In this document: one piece after another, positions 8,471-15,258 of the stretch
Position numbering within the stretch: position 1 is the stretch's first letter
Layout: the number at the start of each line of letters is the position of its first letter
Virus record (IMG/VR): IMGVR_UViG_3300028197_000144
Location: 1-25,296 of that record
Length of the DNA: 25,296 nucleotides
DNA from: a virus
Direction: 5' to 3' (one strand)
The notes under the pieces: generated by a model
Databases searched by the model: none
What the model was told of the DNA's origin: nothing
The model's input: only the letters and a program-made list of their open reading frames with translations
Made by a program: the position numbers and the translations under genes

Positions 8471-10843
8471 ATGGCAAAAGTTAACGATTTACTAATCGTC
8501 GAAATGTCCTCTTCCCAACTAAGCGTAGCTTCAACGGAAAATAAAGAGTACATCCTCGAAGGTATTTTTGGTGAAATTGACACTAAGAATAAAAATAATA
8601 GAATTTATACTGAAGATGAGTATGTACCTCAAATTCAAGCTTTACAAGATAAGATTAAGTCTTCTAAGCTTTTAGGTGAGTTAGACCATCCTCAACAATT
8701 CGATATTTCTCTAAAAAGTGTTTCACACATTATAGAGGAACTTTACTATGATAAAGAATCAAAACATGTAAAAGGTAAAATTAGACTATTAGATACTGAC
8801 GCAGGTCGTCAAGCTAAAGCATTAGTTGATGCTGGTGTACCTTTACAAATTTCTTCAAGAGCAGCTGGAGCTGTAGAATCAAATGGTAAAGTTAAAATCA
8901 AACAACTATTTACTTATGACCTAGTTGCAGATCCTGGATTTGCTAACGCTGAGTTAAAGAGAGTAAATGAGTCTTATGGTTTTGATAACAACTCTGGACT
9001 TTGGATTTACGAAATGAATGGTGAAGCAAAGTCTACAGAACAAGATATTACAACAACAAACATAAATACAGAAATAAAAGAAAAAAACATGGCAGAATTT
9101 GTAAAAGCTGAAGATTTCCATAAGTATTCTGAGTACTTAGCTAACGAAATGAAAAGCATTAAAGAGTCTATCGGTGCAAAAAACGAAGACAACACGTTAG
9201 AAGATGTAACATCTCATAACGACCACATCGTTGAAAGCGTTAATACTCTCTCAGAATATGTTGAGTATTTAGCTGGCAAATTAGACGAGTCAATCCAGTA
9301 TTCAGAACACGTTGCTGAAAAAGCAGATCAAGGTATATCTTATACTGAGACTGTTGCTGAAAAATTAGATCAAGGTATTCAGTACTCTGAGCATTTAGCA
9401 GAAGCTGTTGGTAAAGTTAAAGACTTTGCTAACTATGTTGCTGAACAAGCTAACGAAGGTAATGAAACTAATAAGAATCTATTAGGTTACGTTGAATACT
9501 TAAAAGAAAACTTACAGCAAGTATCAGAATATACTGAATACATCGCAACTCAAATCAATGAAAACTTAGTTGAAGAAACTGAAGAGGTTGAAGAGACTGA
9601 AGAAGTTGAAGAAACTGAAGAAACTCCAGAAGTAACTGAAGAGGAAACTCCAGAAGTAACTGAAGAGGAAACTCCAGAAGTAACTGAAGAGGATGAAGCT
9701 GGTGAAGGTGCTGAAGAAGTTGCTGAAGAAGATGAAGTTGAAGAAAGTAAATTAGATACTGCTTTAGCTGTTGCTGATTTAGCAAGTAAACTTAAAGATG
9801 ATGAAGCTGACGAATCTGAAGAAGTTGAAGAGACTGAAGAAGTAGCTGAAACTGAAGAAGTTGAAGAGACTGAAGAAGTTGAAGAGACTGAAGAAGTAGC
9901 TGAAACTGAAGAAGTTGAAGAGACTGAAGAAGTTGAAGAGACTGAAGAAGTTGAAGAGACTGAAGAAGTAGCTGAAACTGAAGAAGTTGAAGAGACTGAA
10001 GAAGTTGAAGAAACTGAAGAAGTTACTGAGGAAGAAGATGAAGAATTTCATACAGAAGCTGAAGAAGTAACTGAAGAAGAAGACGCTGTTGAAGCACCTG
10101 GTGCTGAAAAGGAAGAAGCTGAAGGCGGAGAAGAAGCTGGTGATAATTCAGAAGAAGGTGATGTAGAGTCTGGTGATTCTGGAGAACCTGCTGAAGAATT
10201 AGAAGATGAAACTGAAGATGTATCTGAAGTTGAGCCAGAAGGTGAAACTGAAGAAGCTGAAGCTGGTGAAGGTGATGAAGAAGCTGAAGGTGAAGAAGGA
10301 GCACACGATCCATTAGAATCTTACAAAAAAGAAATTTCATCTAAATTAGATACATTAGTAGAAGCTGCTCAAGTAAAAGAAAATGAAAATCCTGCATTCT
10401 TAAATGTAGTTTCAGGTTCTATACAAGAGGCTTACAATACACTAAATGAAGATGCAAAAACTGAAGTTAGAAACAGAGTTACAAAAAGAGCATTTATGAA
10501 TGAGTCACAAATTAGTGCAATCATTGAAAACGCAAATGCTGTTGTTGAAGCTAAGAATAACGAACCATTCTTTATGACTGCAATACCTACAGAATATAAA
10601 GAAAAGTTTGAATCTCTAACTGAAGGAAAACAAGCACAAATTAAAGCACAAGCAAATTATCATACTCTAAAGACTGAGTATCAAGTTAGAAACTTCTGGG
10701 AAACTAGAGATCTAAGAGAGGTTAAAGTTGACTTAGAAAAGTTAGCTGCAGTTAATGAATCAGCTAAGACTGAAGAAATTAATAAGCCACTATATGATGT
10801 TTCCGATATGGCTGATGCTTTTAAGAAAAGATTTAAAAAGTAA
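8471..10843 (+). CDS. 21-22: Prohead protease-scaffold fusion (gp21 + gp22)
   Basis: One 790-residue frame joins two functions that T4 encodes separately. Residues 1 to about 170 resemble the T4 gp21 / S78-type assembly protease: LLGELDHP with candidate catalytic H73, ISSRAAG with candidate nucleophile S128 or S129, and D150/D154 as possible third residue. Residues ~185-206 are a Thr/Asn/Lys linker. Residues 207-790 resemble a scaffolding core protein: heptad-like 14-residue repeats (271-312), a long Glu/Val/Thr repeat tract (about 367-525), an acidic linker, and a helical C-terminus. It lies between core protein and major capsid as 21 and 22 do in T4. Candidate gp21-type cleavage sites include LAE|A (E311) and LTE|G (E718). 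An internal in-frame ATG at 9089 may yield scaffold alone. Confidence 0.85.
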   Translation: MAKVNDLLIVEMSSSQLSVASTENKEYILEGIFGEIDTKNKNNRIYTEDEYVPQIQALQDKIKSSKLLGELDHPQQFDISLKSVSHIIEELYYDKESKHVKGKIRLLDTDAGRQAKALVDAGVPLQISSRAAGAVESNGKVKIKQLFTYDLVADPGFANAELKRVNESYGFDNNSGLWIYEMNGEAKSTEQDITTTNINTEIKEKNMAEFVKAEDFHKYSEYLANEMKSIKESIGAKNEDNTLEDVTSHNDHIVESVNTLSEYVEYLAGKLDESIQYSEHVAEKADQGISYTETVAEKLDQGIQYSEHLAEAVGKVKDFANYVAEQANEGNETNKNLLGYVEYLKENLQQVSEYTEYIATQINENLVEETEEVEETEEVEETEETPEVTEEETPEVTEEETPEVTEEDEAGEGAEEVAEEDEVEESKLDTALAVADLASKLKDDEADESEEVEETEEVAETEEVEETEEVEETEEVAETEEVEETEEVEETEEVEETEEVAETEEVEETEEVEETEEVTEEEDEEFHTEAEEVTEEEDAVEAPGAEKEEAEGGEEAGDNSEEGDVESGDSGEPAEELEDETEDVSEVEPEGETEEAEAGEGDEEAEGEEGAHDPLESYKKEISSKLDTLVEAAQVKENENPAFLNVVSGSIQEAYNTLNEDAKTEVRNRVTKRAFMNESQISAIIENANAVVEAKNNEPFFMTAIPTEYKEKFESLTEGKQAQIKAQANYHTLKTEYQVRNFWETRDLREVKVDLEKLAAVNESAKTEEINKPLYDVSDMADAFKKRFKK
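9061..9091 (+). promoter_or_regulatory. Candidate internal promoter and start codon for a nested scaffold product
   Basis: Inside the protease-scaffold frame, CATAAATA (9061-9068) matches the general T4/cyanophage late-box form NATAAATA and lies 20 bases before an in-frame ATG at 9089-9091. The bases between are A-rich and G/C-poor, like the leaders of other genes here. Initiation would give a 584-residue scaffold beginning MAEFVKAEDF. This is inference; a GATATTAC at 9044 is an alternative, weaker box. Confidence 0.4.
9281..9406 (+). repeat. Three 42-base tandem repeats (14-residue coiled-coil units)
   Basis: Units at 9281-9322, 9323-9364 and 9365-9406 encode LDESIQYSEHVAEK, ADQGISYTETVAEK and LDQGIQYSEHLAEA. 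Fourteen residues equal two heptads, so this is expected to lengthen a helical rod in the scaffold. DNA copies are diverged, so they are older than the Glu-rich repeats downstream. Confidence 0.8.
9569..9691 (+). repeat. Glu-rich tandem repeat tract 1 in scaffold
   Basis: It encodes VEETEE units followed by three near-identical TPEVTEEE units (24-base period). The DNA copies are almost identical, consistent with recent expansion. Confidence 0.85.
9818..10040 (+). repeat. Glu-rich tandem repeat tract 2 in scaffold (18-base period)
   Basis: Eleven hexapeptide units V(E/A)ETEE in a row, with the Ala variant at units 2, 5 and 9. The 18-base unit GAAGTTGAAGAGACTGAA is repeated almost perfectly at DNA level and the Ala variant has its own constant spelling, which points to duplication of multi-unit blocks. 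The opposite strand gives Leu/Phe-rich open frames that are artefacts of this repeat. Confidence 0.9.
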
Positions 10844-10845
10844 AC

Positions 10846-10853
10846 AATATATA
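10846..10853 (+). promoter_or_regulatory. Late promoter-like box AATATATA upstream of major capsid gene
   Basis: AATATATAAAC lies three bases after the protease-scaffold stop (A in place of the first G of the usual box). It is 97 bases before the capsid ATG, the longest spacing in the window. Confidence 0.5.
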
Positions 10854-10950
10854 AACTAATCGACGATATAGGGTATCGAAGCAGAAAACCCAAGCAAGTC
10901 GAGTTTCGAAAGAAACACTAAACAAACCATTAAAAAAACAATTTAACAAA
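10854..10950 (+). promoter_or_regulatory. Long, potentially structured 5' leader of the major capsid gene
   Basis: This gene-free stretch can form small hairpins: CGATA/TATCG (10864-10868 with 10874-10878, loop TAGGG) and GTTTC/GAAAC (10903-10907 with 10912-10916) closing a GAAA tetraloop. GGGT (10871-10874) can alternatively pair with ACCC (10888-10891). The last ~30 bases before the ATG are A-rich and unstructured. A role in mRNA stability or translation level of the most abundant virion protein is inferred. Confidence 0.4.
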
Positions 10951-12348
10951 ATGGCAAATTTAATTAATGAAGCTGAAGTTAGAAACACTTGGTCTCCGAT
11001 TATCGAAGAAGCAACTGGAATTAACGAAAGCTCAAAACTAGCTTGGATGTCAGAATACTGTCACAATCACAAGCTTTATGAAGATGCAAACATCATGTCT
11101 TTAGGGACTGCTGGTAACATCTTTGGTATGGGAGCTGCAAGCTTACCTGCTACTCCAAACAGCGCTGACTTAGGTTCAGGCGATAAAGCTCCAACTTTAT
11201 TACCTTTAGCTATGCAAGTTGCTGCACAAACAATCGGTCTTGATTTAGTACCTGTTGTACCAATGGCTGGACCAATGGGATTACTTTCTTACTTAGACTT
11301 CGTATACGAAGGTGGTAAAGTAGGTGGTACTGAGGCTCCAACTTACATCAAATCTGCAACTGCTGTTGCTGCATTTACTGAAAACGGTAGAACATTTACT
11401 CCTGAGGCTGTATTATCTAGAGTAGATGGAGAAACTATCTACCTTGTTACTGGTGATGCTACTAATGCTACACTTACAACTTTAGCTGACTTTAGAGCTG
11501 GTTCTGGTGAAGCTGCTGCTACGATTTCTTTAGTAAAAGCTTTAGAAGATCACATTCCTGCTTTCTCTGGTGCTGCTGATGGTAGCCCATATTCAAGAAG
11601 TGCAGGGGAACAAGCTCCAGACAAAGTAATGGGCTTAAGCTTATTCTCTAAAAGCGTTGCTGCTGAAACTTTCCAAGTTGCTGCTGCAGTTACTAGAGAG
11701 CAAGTACAAGACCTTAAACAATTCGGTGTTGACGCTATCGCTCAAGTAGAGGCAGTTTTAACTAACGAATTAACTCAGTCTATTAACAACCACATCTTAA
11801 CGTCAATGAGAGCATTAGCTGCTGGAAATGATGGCGTAGGTAACTTAGCATTCGGTGCTCTAGCTGGTGGTGAAACTAAAGCTGACCAACACAGAAAGAT
11901 TTTAACTCACATCTTAGCTTCTGCGAACTTAATCGCACAAAGAGGTAGAAGAGGTGCTGGTAACTTCGCTGTAGTAGGTGGAATGGTTGCTTCTGCAATC
12001 CAATCTGTTGCTGGTTTCGTTGCATACCCAATGGCTAACACTGTTAACCAAGTTGCAGGTTCAATCTATCCTTTAGGTTCTGTTGCAGGTATTAACATTT
12101 ACACTGACCCATCAATTGGTTTTGGTGATCTAAATGTATTAGTTGGTAGAAAAGGTGACGGTAACGGACCTGGACTAGTATTCATGCCTTACTTAATGGC
12201 TGAATCAGTACAAGCAATCGTTGAAGGAACTATGGCTCCGAAAGTAGCTGTAAAATCTAGATACGCATTAGTTGAAGCTGGTTTCCATCCTGGTACTCAG
12301 TATGAAGACTTTGCAATTACATTAGCTAATGGTATTACATTACTATAA
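10951..12348 (+). CDS. 23: Major capsid protein gp23
   Basis: This is the HK97-fold shell protein of the head. The product has 465 residues (T4 gp23: 521). The N-terminus INEAEVRNTWSPIIEEATG parallels T4 KAELLNKWKPLLEGEG. An internal helix follows TREQVQDLKQFG, and RGAGNFAVVGGMVASAIQ corresponds to the GNFIIASRNVVNVL region of gp23. The C-terminal part shows GINIYTDPSIGF, LVGRKGDG, LVFMPYLMAES and MAPKVAVKSRYALVEAGFHP, in the order seen in T4 gp23. Candidate prohead-protease sites of the (L/I)xE|(A/S/D) type are IEE|A (after E20), INE|S (after E26) and LYE|D (after E44). It directly follows the protease-scaffold gene as in T4 and ends at a strong terminator. Confidence 0.95.
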   Translation: MANLINEAEVRNTWSPIIEEATGINESSKLAWMSEYCHNHKLYEDANIMSLGTAGNIFGMGAASLPATPNSADLGSGDKAPTLLPLAMQVAAQTIGLDLVPVVPMAGPMGLLSYLDFVYEGGKVGGTEAPTYIKSATAVAAFTENGRTFTPEAVLSRVDGETIYLVTGDATNATLTTLADFRAGSGEAAATISLVKALEDHIPAFSGAADGSPYSRSAGEQAPDKVMGLSLFSKSVAAETFQVAAAVTREQVQDLKQFGVDAIAQVEAVLTNELTQSINNHILTSMRALAAGNDGVGNLAFGALAGGETKADQHRKILTHILASANLIAQRGRRGAGNFAVVGGMVASAIQSVAGFVAYPMANTVNQVAGSIYPLGSVAGINIYTDPSIGFGDLNVLVGRKGDGNGPGLVFMPYLMAESVQAIVEGTMAPKVAVKSRYALVEAGFHPGTQYEDFAITLANGITLL

Positions 12349-12374
12349 TCTAGTAAAGTTCATATAACTATATT

Positions 12375-12402
12375 AAAGGCCCTCTTTTGAGGGCCTTTTC
12401 TT
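12375..12402 (+). terminator. Rho-independent terminator after major capsid gene
   Basis: A perfect 10-bp stem AAAGGCCCTC (12375-12384) / GAGGGCCTTT (12389-12398) with a TTTT loop and T-rich tail. It lies 26 bases after the gp23 stop. Confidence 0.93.
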
Positions 12403-12419
12403 TTATATAGACTTAGGAA

Positions 12420-12427
12420 GATATATA
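12420..12427 (+). promoter_or_regulatory. Late promoter-like box GATATATA
   Basis: Exact 8-mer followed by AA, 18 bases after the capsid terminator and 40 bases before the ATG at 12468. Together they mark an independent transcription unit. Confidence 0.65.
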
Positions 12428-12467
12428 AATCATATAATAAAATAGTTTAAAATACAAAAAAAGTACT

Positions 12468-13745
12468 ATGGCTAAAATGAAATTTAAGAAACCAATCTTA
12501 TTACAAGAAGATTTTGCCGCTGGCGAGGTTTCTAACCCAAACCAAAATGCAACCCCGGTTGTTCAAACAGATACCAATACAGTAGGTATTGATAAAACTA
12601 CAAATATTGCTAAATCAGGAGAAGAAGTTAGAGCTGAGATTATTAAAGATGTAGACTCTATTTTAACTAACTTAGAAACACTTTCTAAAAATTTAAACGA
12701 GGATCTTGATTTTTTTCTGAATGAGGTTGGCGAACCTCATACTCCATTGAATGAAAACTTCGATCAAGTCATTGCTAGCTTCTTATCTAAAGCTGCTGTA
12801 GCAAAAGGCATGGGTATGATGAAAAAATACGGTGAATTAAAGCTATCTGCAAATTCTAACGTATTAGATTATGAAAAATTTAAAAAGACTAAAGCAATAG
12901 ACCAAAAACTTCGTAAACTTAGAGATGTAAAAGATAATATGAAAGATGGCCCGGGTAAAGAAAAGGCAATCGCAAATATTCAAAAATTAGTAACTGCTAA
13001 ATCAGATGCAGATTCTACATTTGAGTTAGCAAAAGAAAAGGCTGCAAATAAAGTAGCAGAAGTTGATGAGAAATTAAAGAAGCTAGAGTCTAAAATGGCT
13101 GGTAAAGAGAAAGAGATTTACGATACTAAGAAAAGAGAAATAAATGCTAATGTAGCTGAACAAGGTTTAGGATTAAAAGCTCAAAGATTAAAAGCTCAAG
13201 GAAAAGAAGATGCTGCAAAAGAAGCTGCTGCTGATTTAGGTAAAATGAAGTCTACAAATGCAGAAATGAGATCTACTATTAAGGAATTAGAAAAGGAGTC
13301 TAAGGATATGGGAGATATAGATGGTCAAATCACAAGAACTGAAGCGGATTTAAAGTTAGCTAAAAAAGAAATGGATGCTGATAGAGCTAAATCAAAAAAA
13401 GCAGGTGAGGAATTCGATGAGAAACCATATAAGGACGCTATACAATCTATAACCAATCAACTTATTTCACTAAAAGACCAGAAAGCTAAGAGTAATAAAG
13501 ATAAAAAGAATGAATCAGAGGAGTTAGAAGAAGGTAACGCATTCGGTGCTGCAAGAGCAGAAGCAATTGCAAAAGGTGAAAAGACTTTTAAAGTCGGTGA
13601 TGAAGAATATGATGTAGAAGATGTAGATGCTGATGATAAAGAAAATGCTGAAGAATTTGTAGAAGAAGCAAAAGAAGAATTACCTAAAAAGATTGAACTT
13701 TATGAAGGTATGTCTATTGCTGATAGATTTAAAGCTTTAATGTAA
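12468..13745 (+). CDS. Unknown coiled-coil late protein, candidate internal head protein
   Basis: I do not recognise a family for this 425-residue, Lys/Glu/Ala-rich protein. Residues ~50-90 and ~145-345 are predicted long coiled coil (for example KLRKLRDVKDNMKDG, ADLKLAKKEMDADRAKSK). A distinct C-terminal module contains AFGAARAEAIAKGEKTFKVG then DEEYDVEDVD (about 358-388), a short 'ARxxAIAxGExxFxVgxxxYxV' pattern I have seen in phage proteins of unknown role. The end is IELYEGMSIADRFKALM. A candidate prohead-protease site LEE|G (after E355) separates coiled coil from module. It lies right after gp23 with its own late box. Its composition fits a core, scaffold or internal protein, but this is inference. 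Confidence 0.75.
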   Translation: MAKMKFKKPILLQEDFAAGEVSNPNQNATPVVQTDTNTVGIDKTTNIAKSGEEVRAEIIKDVDSILTNLETLSKNLNEDLDFFLNEVGEPHTPLNENFDQVIASFLSKAAVAKGMGMMKKYGELKLSANSNVLDYEKFKKTKAIDQKLRKLRDVKDNMKDGPGKEKAIANIQKLVTAKSDADSTFELAKEKAANKVAEVDEKLKKLESKMAGKEKEIYDTKKREINANVAEQGLGLKAQRLKAQGKEDAAKEAAADLGKMKSTNAEMRSTIKELEKESKDMGDIDGQITRTEADLKLAKKEMDADRAKSKKAGEEFDEKPYKDAIQSITNQLISLKDQKAKSNKDKKNESEELEEGNAFGAARAEAIAKGEKTFKVGDEEYDVEDVDADDKENAEEFVEEAKEELPKKIELYEGMSIADRFKALM

Positions 13746-13747
13746 TA

Positions 13748-14236
13748 TTAAAGAGAACGCTTAGCGTTCTTTTTAGCAAGTTTAAGAAACTCCTCTCGTT
13801 CTGCGAGCAGGAGTTTTTTACATTTTTTACGAAAGTCAACTGATGATTTAAGTATACGACTATCTACCATTGGAGCATCTAACACATCATAATATTCTGG
13901 ATGGATAAAATTCTCAAGATCGAAGTTCATAAACTTAGACTTAATAGGTTTAAGTGAAATAGCACAATACCAATCAATAGTATTATACGACCTCTCTAGA
14001 CCTTTTTCGTCTAGGGCTCTATCGTTAATGACATCCCAATAAATCTTAGTAGAAGTTGTAGATTTTGGTCTTTGCATTTTTAAGACACATTCCATAAACT
14101 GGTCATCATCAGACCATTTAACAAGATTCCTATGATTAATTAGAAACTTTCTTAAAAATCTCGGTAAGTACTTTAGAATAATACCGTATCTGTTTGCCGG
14201 CCAAGGGCCACCAGTCTTTTTGATAATTATATCCAT
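13748..14236 (-). CDS. Hypothetical protein, only minus-strand gene
   Basis: The product has 162 residues, function not recognised. It is basic with several Trp and Tyr residues (GGPWPANRYGIILKYLPRFL near the N-terminus, IYWDVINDRAL, IDWYCAISLKPIK). The composition looks like real coding sequence, and no plus-strand gene competes for the interval. The C-terminus is Lys/Leu/Glu-rich. The gene converges on the 12468 gene with a two-base gap, and its last ~24 codons carry two plus-strand terminator hairpins. Upstream on the minus strand, GATAAATA (14250-14243) ends 6 bases before the ATG and resembles a late box. It sits at the boundary between head and replication modules. Confidence 0.7.
   Translation of the reverse strand: MDIIIKKTGGPWPANRYGIILKYLPRFLRKFLINHRNLVKWSDDDQFMECVLKMQRPKSTTSTKIYWDVINDRALDEKGLERSYNTIDWYCAISLKPIKSKFMNFDLENFIHPEYYDVLDAPMVDSRILKSSVDFRKKCKKLLLAEREEFLKLAKKNAKRSL
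13754..13774 (+). terminator. Terminator hairpin 1, shared by convergent genes
   Basis: A 7-bp stem AGAACGC (13754-13760) / GCGTTCT (13764-13770), loop TTA, followed by TTTT on the plus strand. It starts 8 bases after the plus-strand stop and lies within the last codons of the minus-strand gene. Read on the minus strand the tail is TTTAATATTA, so it may work in both directions. Confidence 0.75.
13787..13819 (+). terminator. Terminator hairpin 2 (plus-strand), inside the minus-strand gene
   Basis: The stem AAACTCCT/AGGAGTTT (13787-13794 with 13809-13816) continues as CTCG/CGAG (13795-13798 with 13804-13807) past a one-base bulge, with a 5-base loop and a TTTTTT tail (13814-13819). This is a strong plus-strand intrinsic terminator embedded in minus-strand coding sequence. 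Confidence 0.8.
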
Positions 14237-14242
14237 ATACTA

Positions 14243-14250
14243 TATTTATC
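14243..14250 (-). promoter_or_regulatory. Possible late box GATAAATA on minus strand
   Basis: Read on the minus strand, GATAAATA matches 7 of 8 T4 late-box bases and 7 of 8 of the local GATATATA. It lies 6 bases before the minus-strand ATG. A single AT-rich match of this kind can arise by chance. Confidence 0.35.
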
Positions 14251-14263
14251 TATGAAACATTTC

Positions 14264-14279
14264 GGTACTATGGTACTAT
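14264..14279. repeat. Tandem 8-base direct repeat GGTACTAT
   Basis: Two adjacent perfect copies (14264-14271 and 14272-14279) lie in the 62-base divergent intergenic region between the minus-strand gene and gp44. The second copy runs into TATAAT (14277-14282). It could be an operator or promoter element; no function is demonstrated. Confidence 0.5.
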
Positions 14280-14298
14280 AATAACTAAACAATGTCGT

Positions 14299-15258
14299 AT
14301 GATGAATTCAATAAACCAATTATTTACAGAGAAGTATAGACCTAAGAACTTCGATGATCTTATTTTGCCAGAACGTGTGATGTCCAAGTTTAAAGATGGA
14401 CTAGTACAGAATATGCTATTTGCAGGCTCTCCTGGTACCGGTAAGACATCTTGTGCTAAGGCTATAGTGAATCAATTCGGTTTACCTTACCTTTACATTA
14501 ACGCATCTACAGACACATCTGTGGATGTAATCAGAACTAAGATTATAGATTTCTGTTCTACAGTGTCTATTATGGATGCTCCTGGAATGTTTAAAGTAGT
14601 AATACTAGATGAGGTTGATGGTGTATCTGATCAGTTCTTTAAAGCACTTCGTGCTACAATGGAGCAATTCGCTAGTAATTCTAGATTTATTGCAACATGT
14701 AATTATATCAATAAACTACCGGATCCAATTCTATCAAGATTTGAAGTTATTAATTTCGACTTTGATAAAGAAGAAGAATCTGAATTAACTAAGAAGTATA
14801 TTAGAAGAGTTTATGAGATATGTAAAGCTGAGGGTATGTCTATTCAAAAAGATGCACTCGTAGAATTTGTTAGACGTAACTTTCCAGATCTTAGATCTAC
14901 GTTAAATAAACTACAAGGCTATAAGACGCAAGGTACTACAGATATTACAGTAGAAGATGTTAAGAAGTTTAACTCAGTCTATAAAGATGTTTTTGATCTA
15001 GTATTTAACGAATCAGATCCAGCTAAGAACTATCAGCTGCTGGTTAGTAATTATTCTAATAGAGTAGATGATGTTTTACAATCATTAGGTGAGGAGTTTG
15101 TAGAATATATACAACAAGAACGATTGCAAAGTGTGAAGCATATTCCGCAAGTAATTATTTCGGTAGCTAAACATCAAGCTCAGAGAGTTCATGTAATAGA
15201 CCCGGTAATCACAATGTTAAGTTGTGTATATGATATTCAAGGAATTGTAAAAGAATAA
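14299..15258 (+). CDS. 44: Sliding-clamp loader ATPase large subunit gp44
   Basis: This AAA+ subunit of the gp44/62 clamp loader opens and loads the gp45 clamp for DNA replication (and, in T4, late transcription). At 319 residues it is the same length as T4 gp44. It shows the N-terminal EKYRPKNFDDLI, Walker A GSPGTGKTS (43-51), Walker B VVILDEVD (100-107), sensor-1 FIATCNY (130-136), and SRF (146-148) at the arginine-finger position usually written SRC. The helical collar follows. Two consecutive ATGs (14299 and 14302) are possible starts. No GATATATA box precedes it; a TATAAT lies at 14277. It is the first gene of the replication block. Confidence 0.95.
   Translation: MMNSINQLFTEKYRPKNFDDLILPERVMSKFKDGLVQNMLFAGSPGTGKTSCAKAIVNQFGLPYLYINASTDTSVDVIRTKIIDFCSTVSIMDAPGMFKVVILDEVDGVSDQFFKALRATMEQFASNSRFIATCNYINKLPDPILSRFEVINFDFDKEEESELTKKYIRRVYEICKAEGMSIQKDALVEFVRRNFPDLRSTLNKLQGYKTQGTTDITVEDVKKFNSVYKDVFDLVFNESDPAKNYQLLVSNYSNRVDDVLQSLGEEFVEYIQQERLQSVKHIPQVIISVAKHQAQRVHVIDPVITMLSCVYDIQGIVKE

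Noticed and set aside
9818-10040. Tandem repeat tract considered as a CRISPR array
   Set aside because: Units are contiguous 18-base coding repeats with no unique spacers and no adjacent cas genes.
9555-10340. Three minus-strand open frames rich in Leu, Phe and Gln
   Set aside because: They are the reverse reading of the Glu-rich repeat DNA (GAA/GAG/ACT on the plus strand) and have low-complexity, non-protein-like sequence.
14292-14339. Short frame beginning MSYDEFNKPI upstream of and overlapping gp44
   Set aside because: Only 15 codons, out of frame with gp44 and overlapping its coding start; a leader peptide is possible but there is no supporting evidence.
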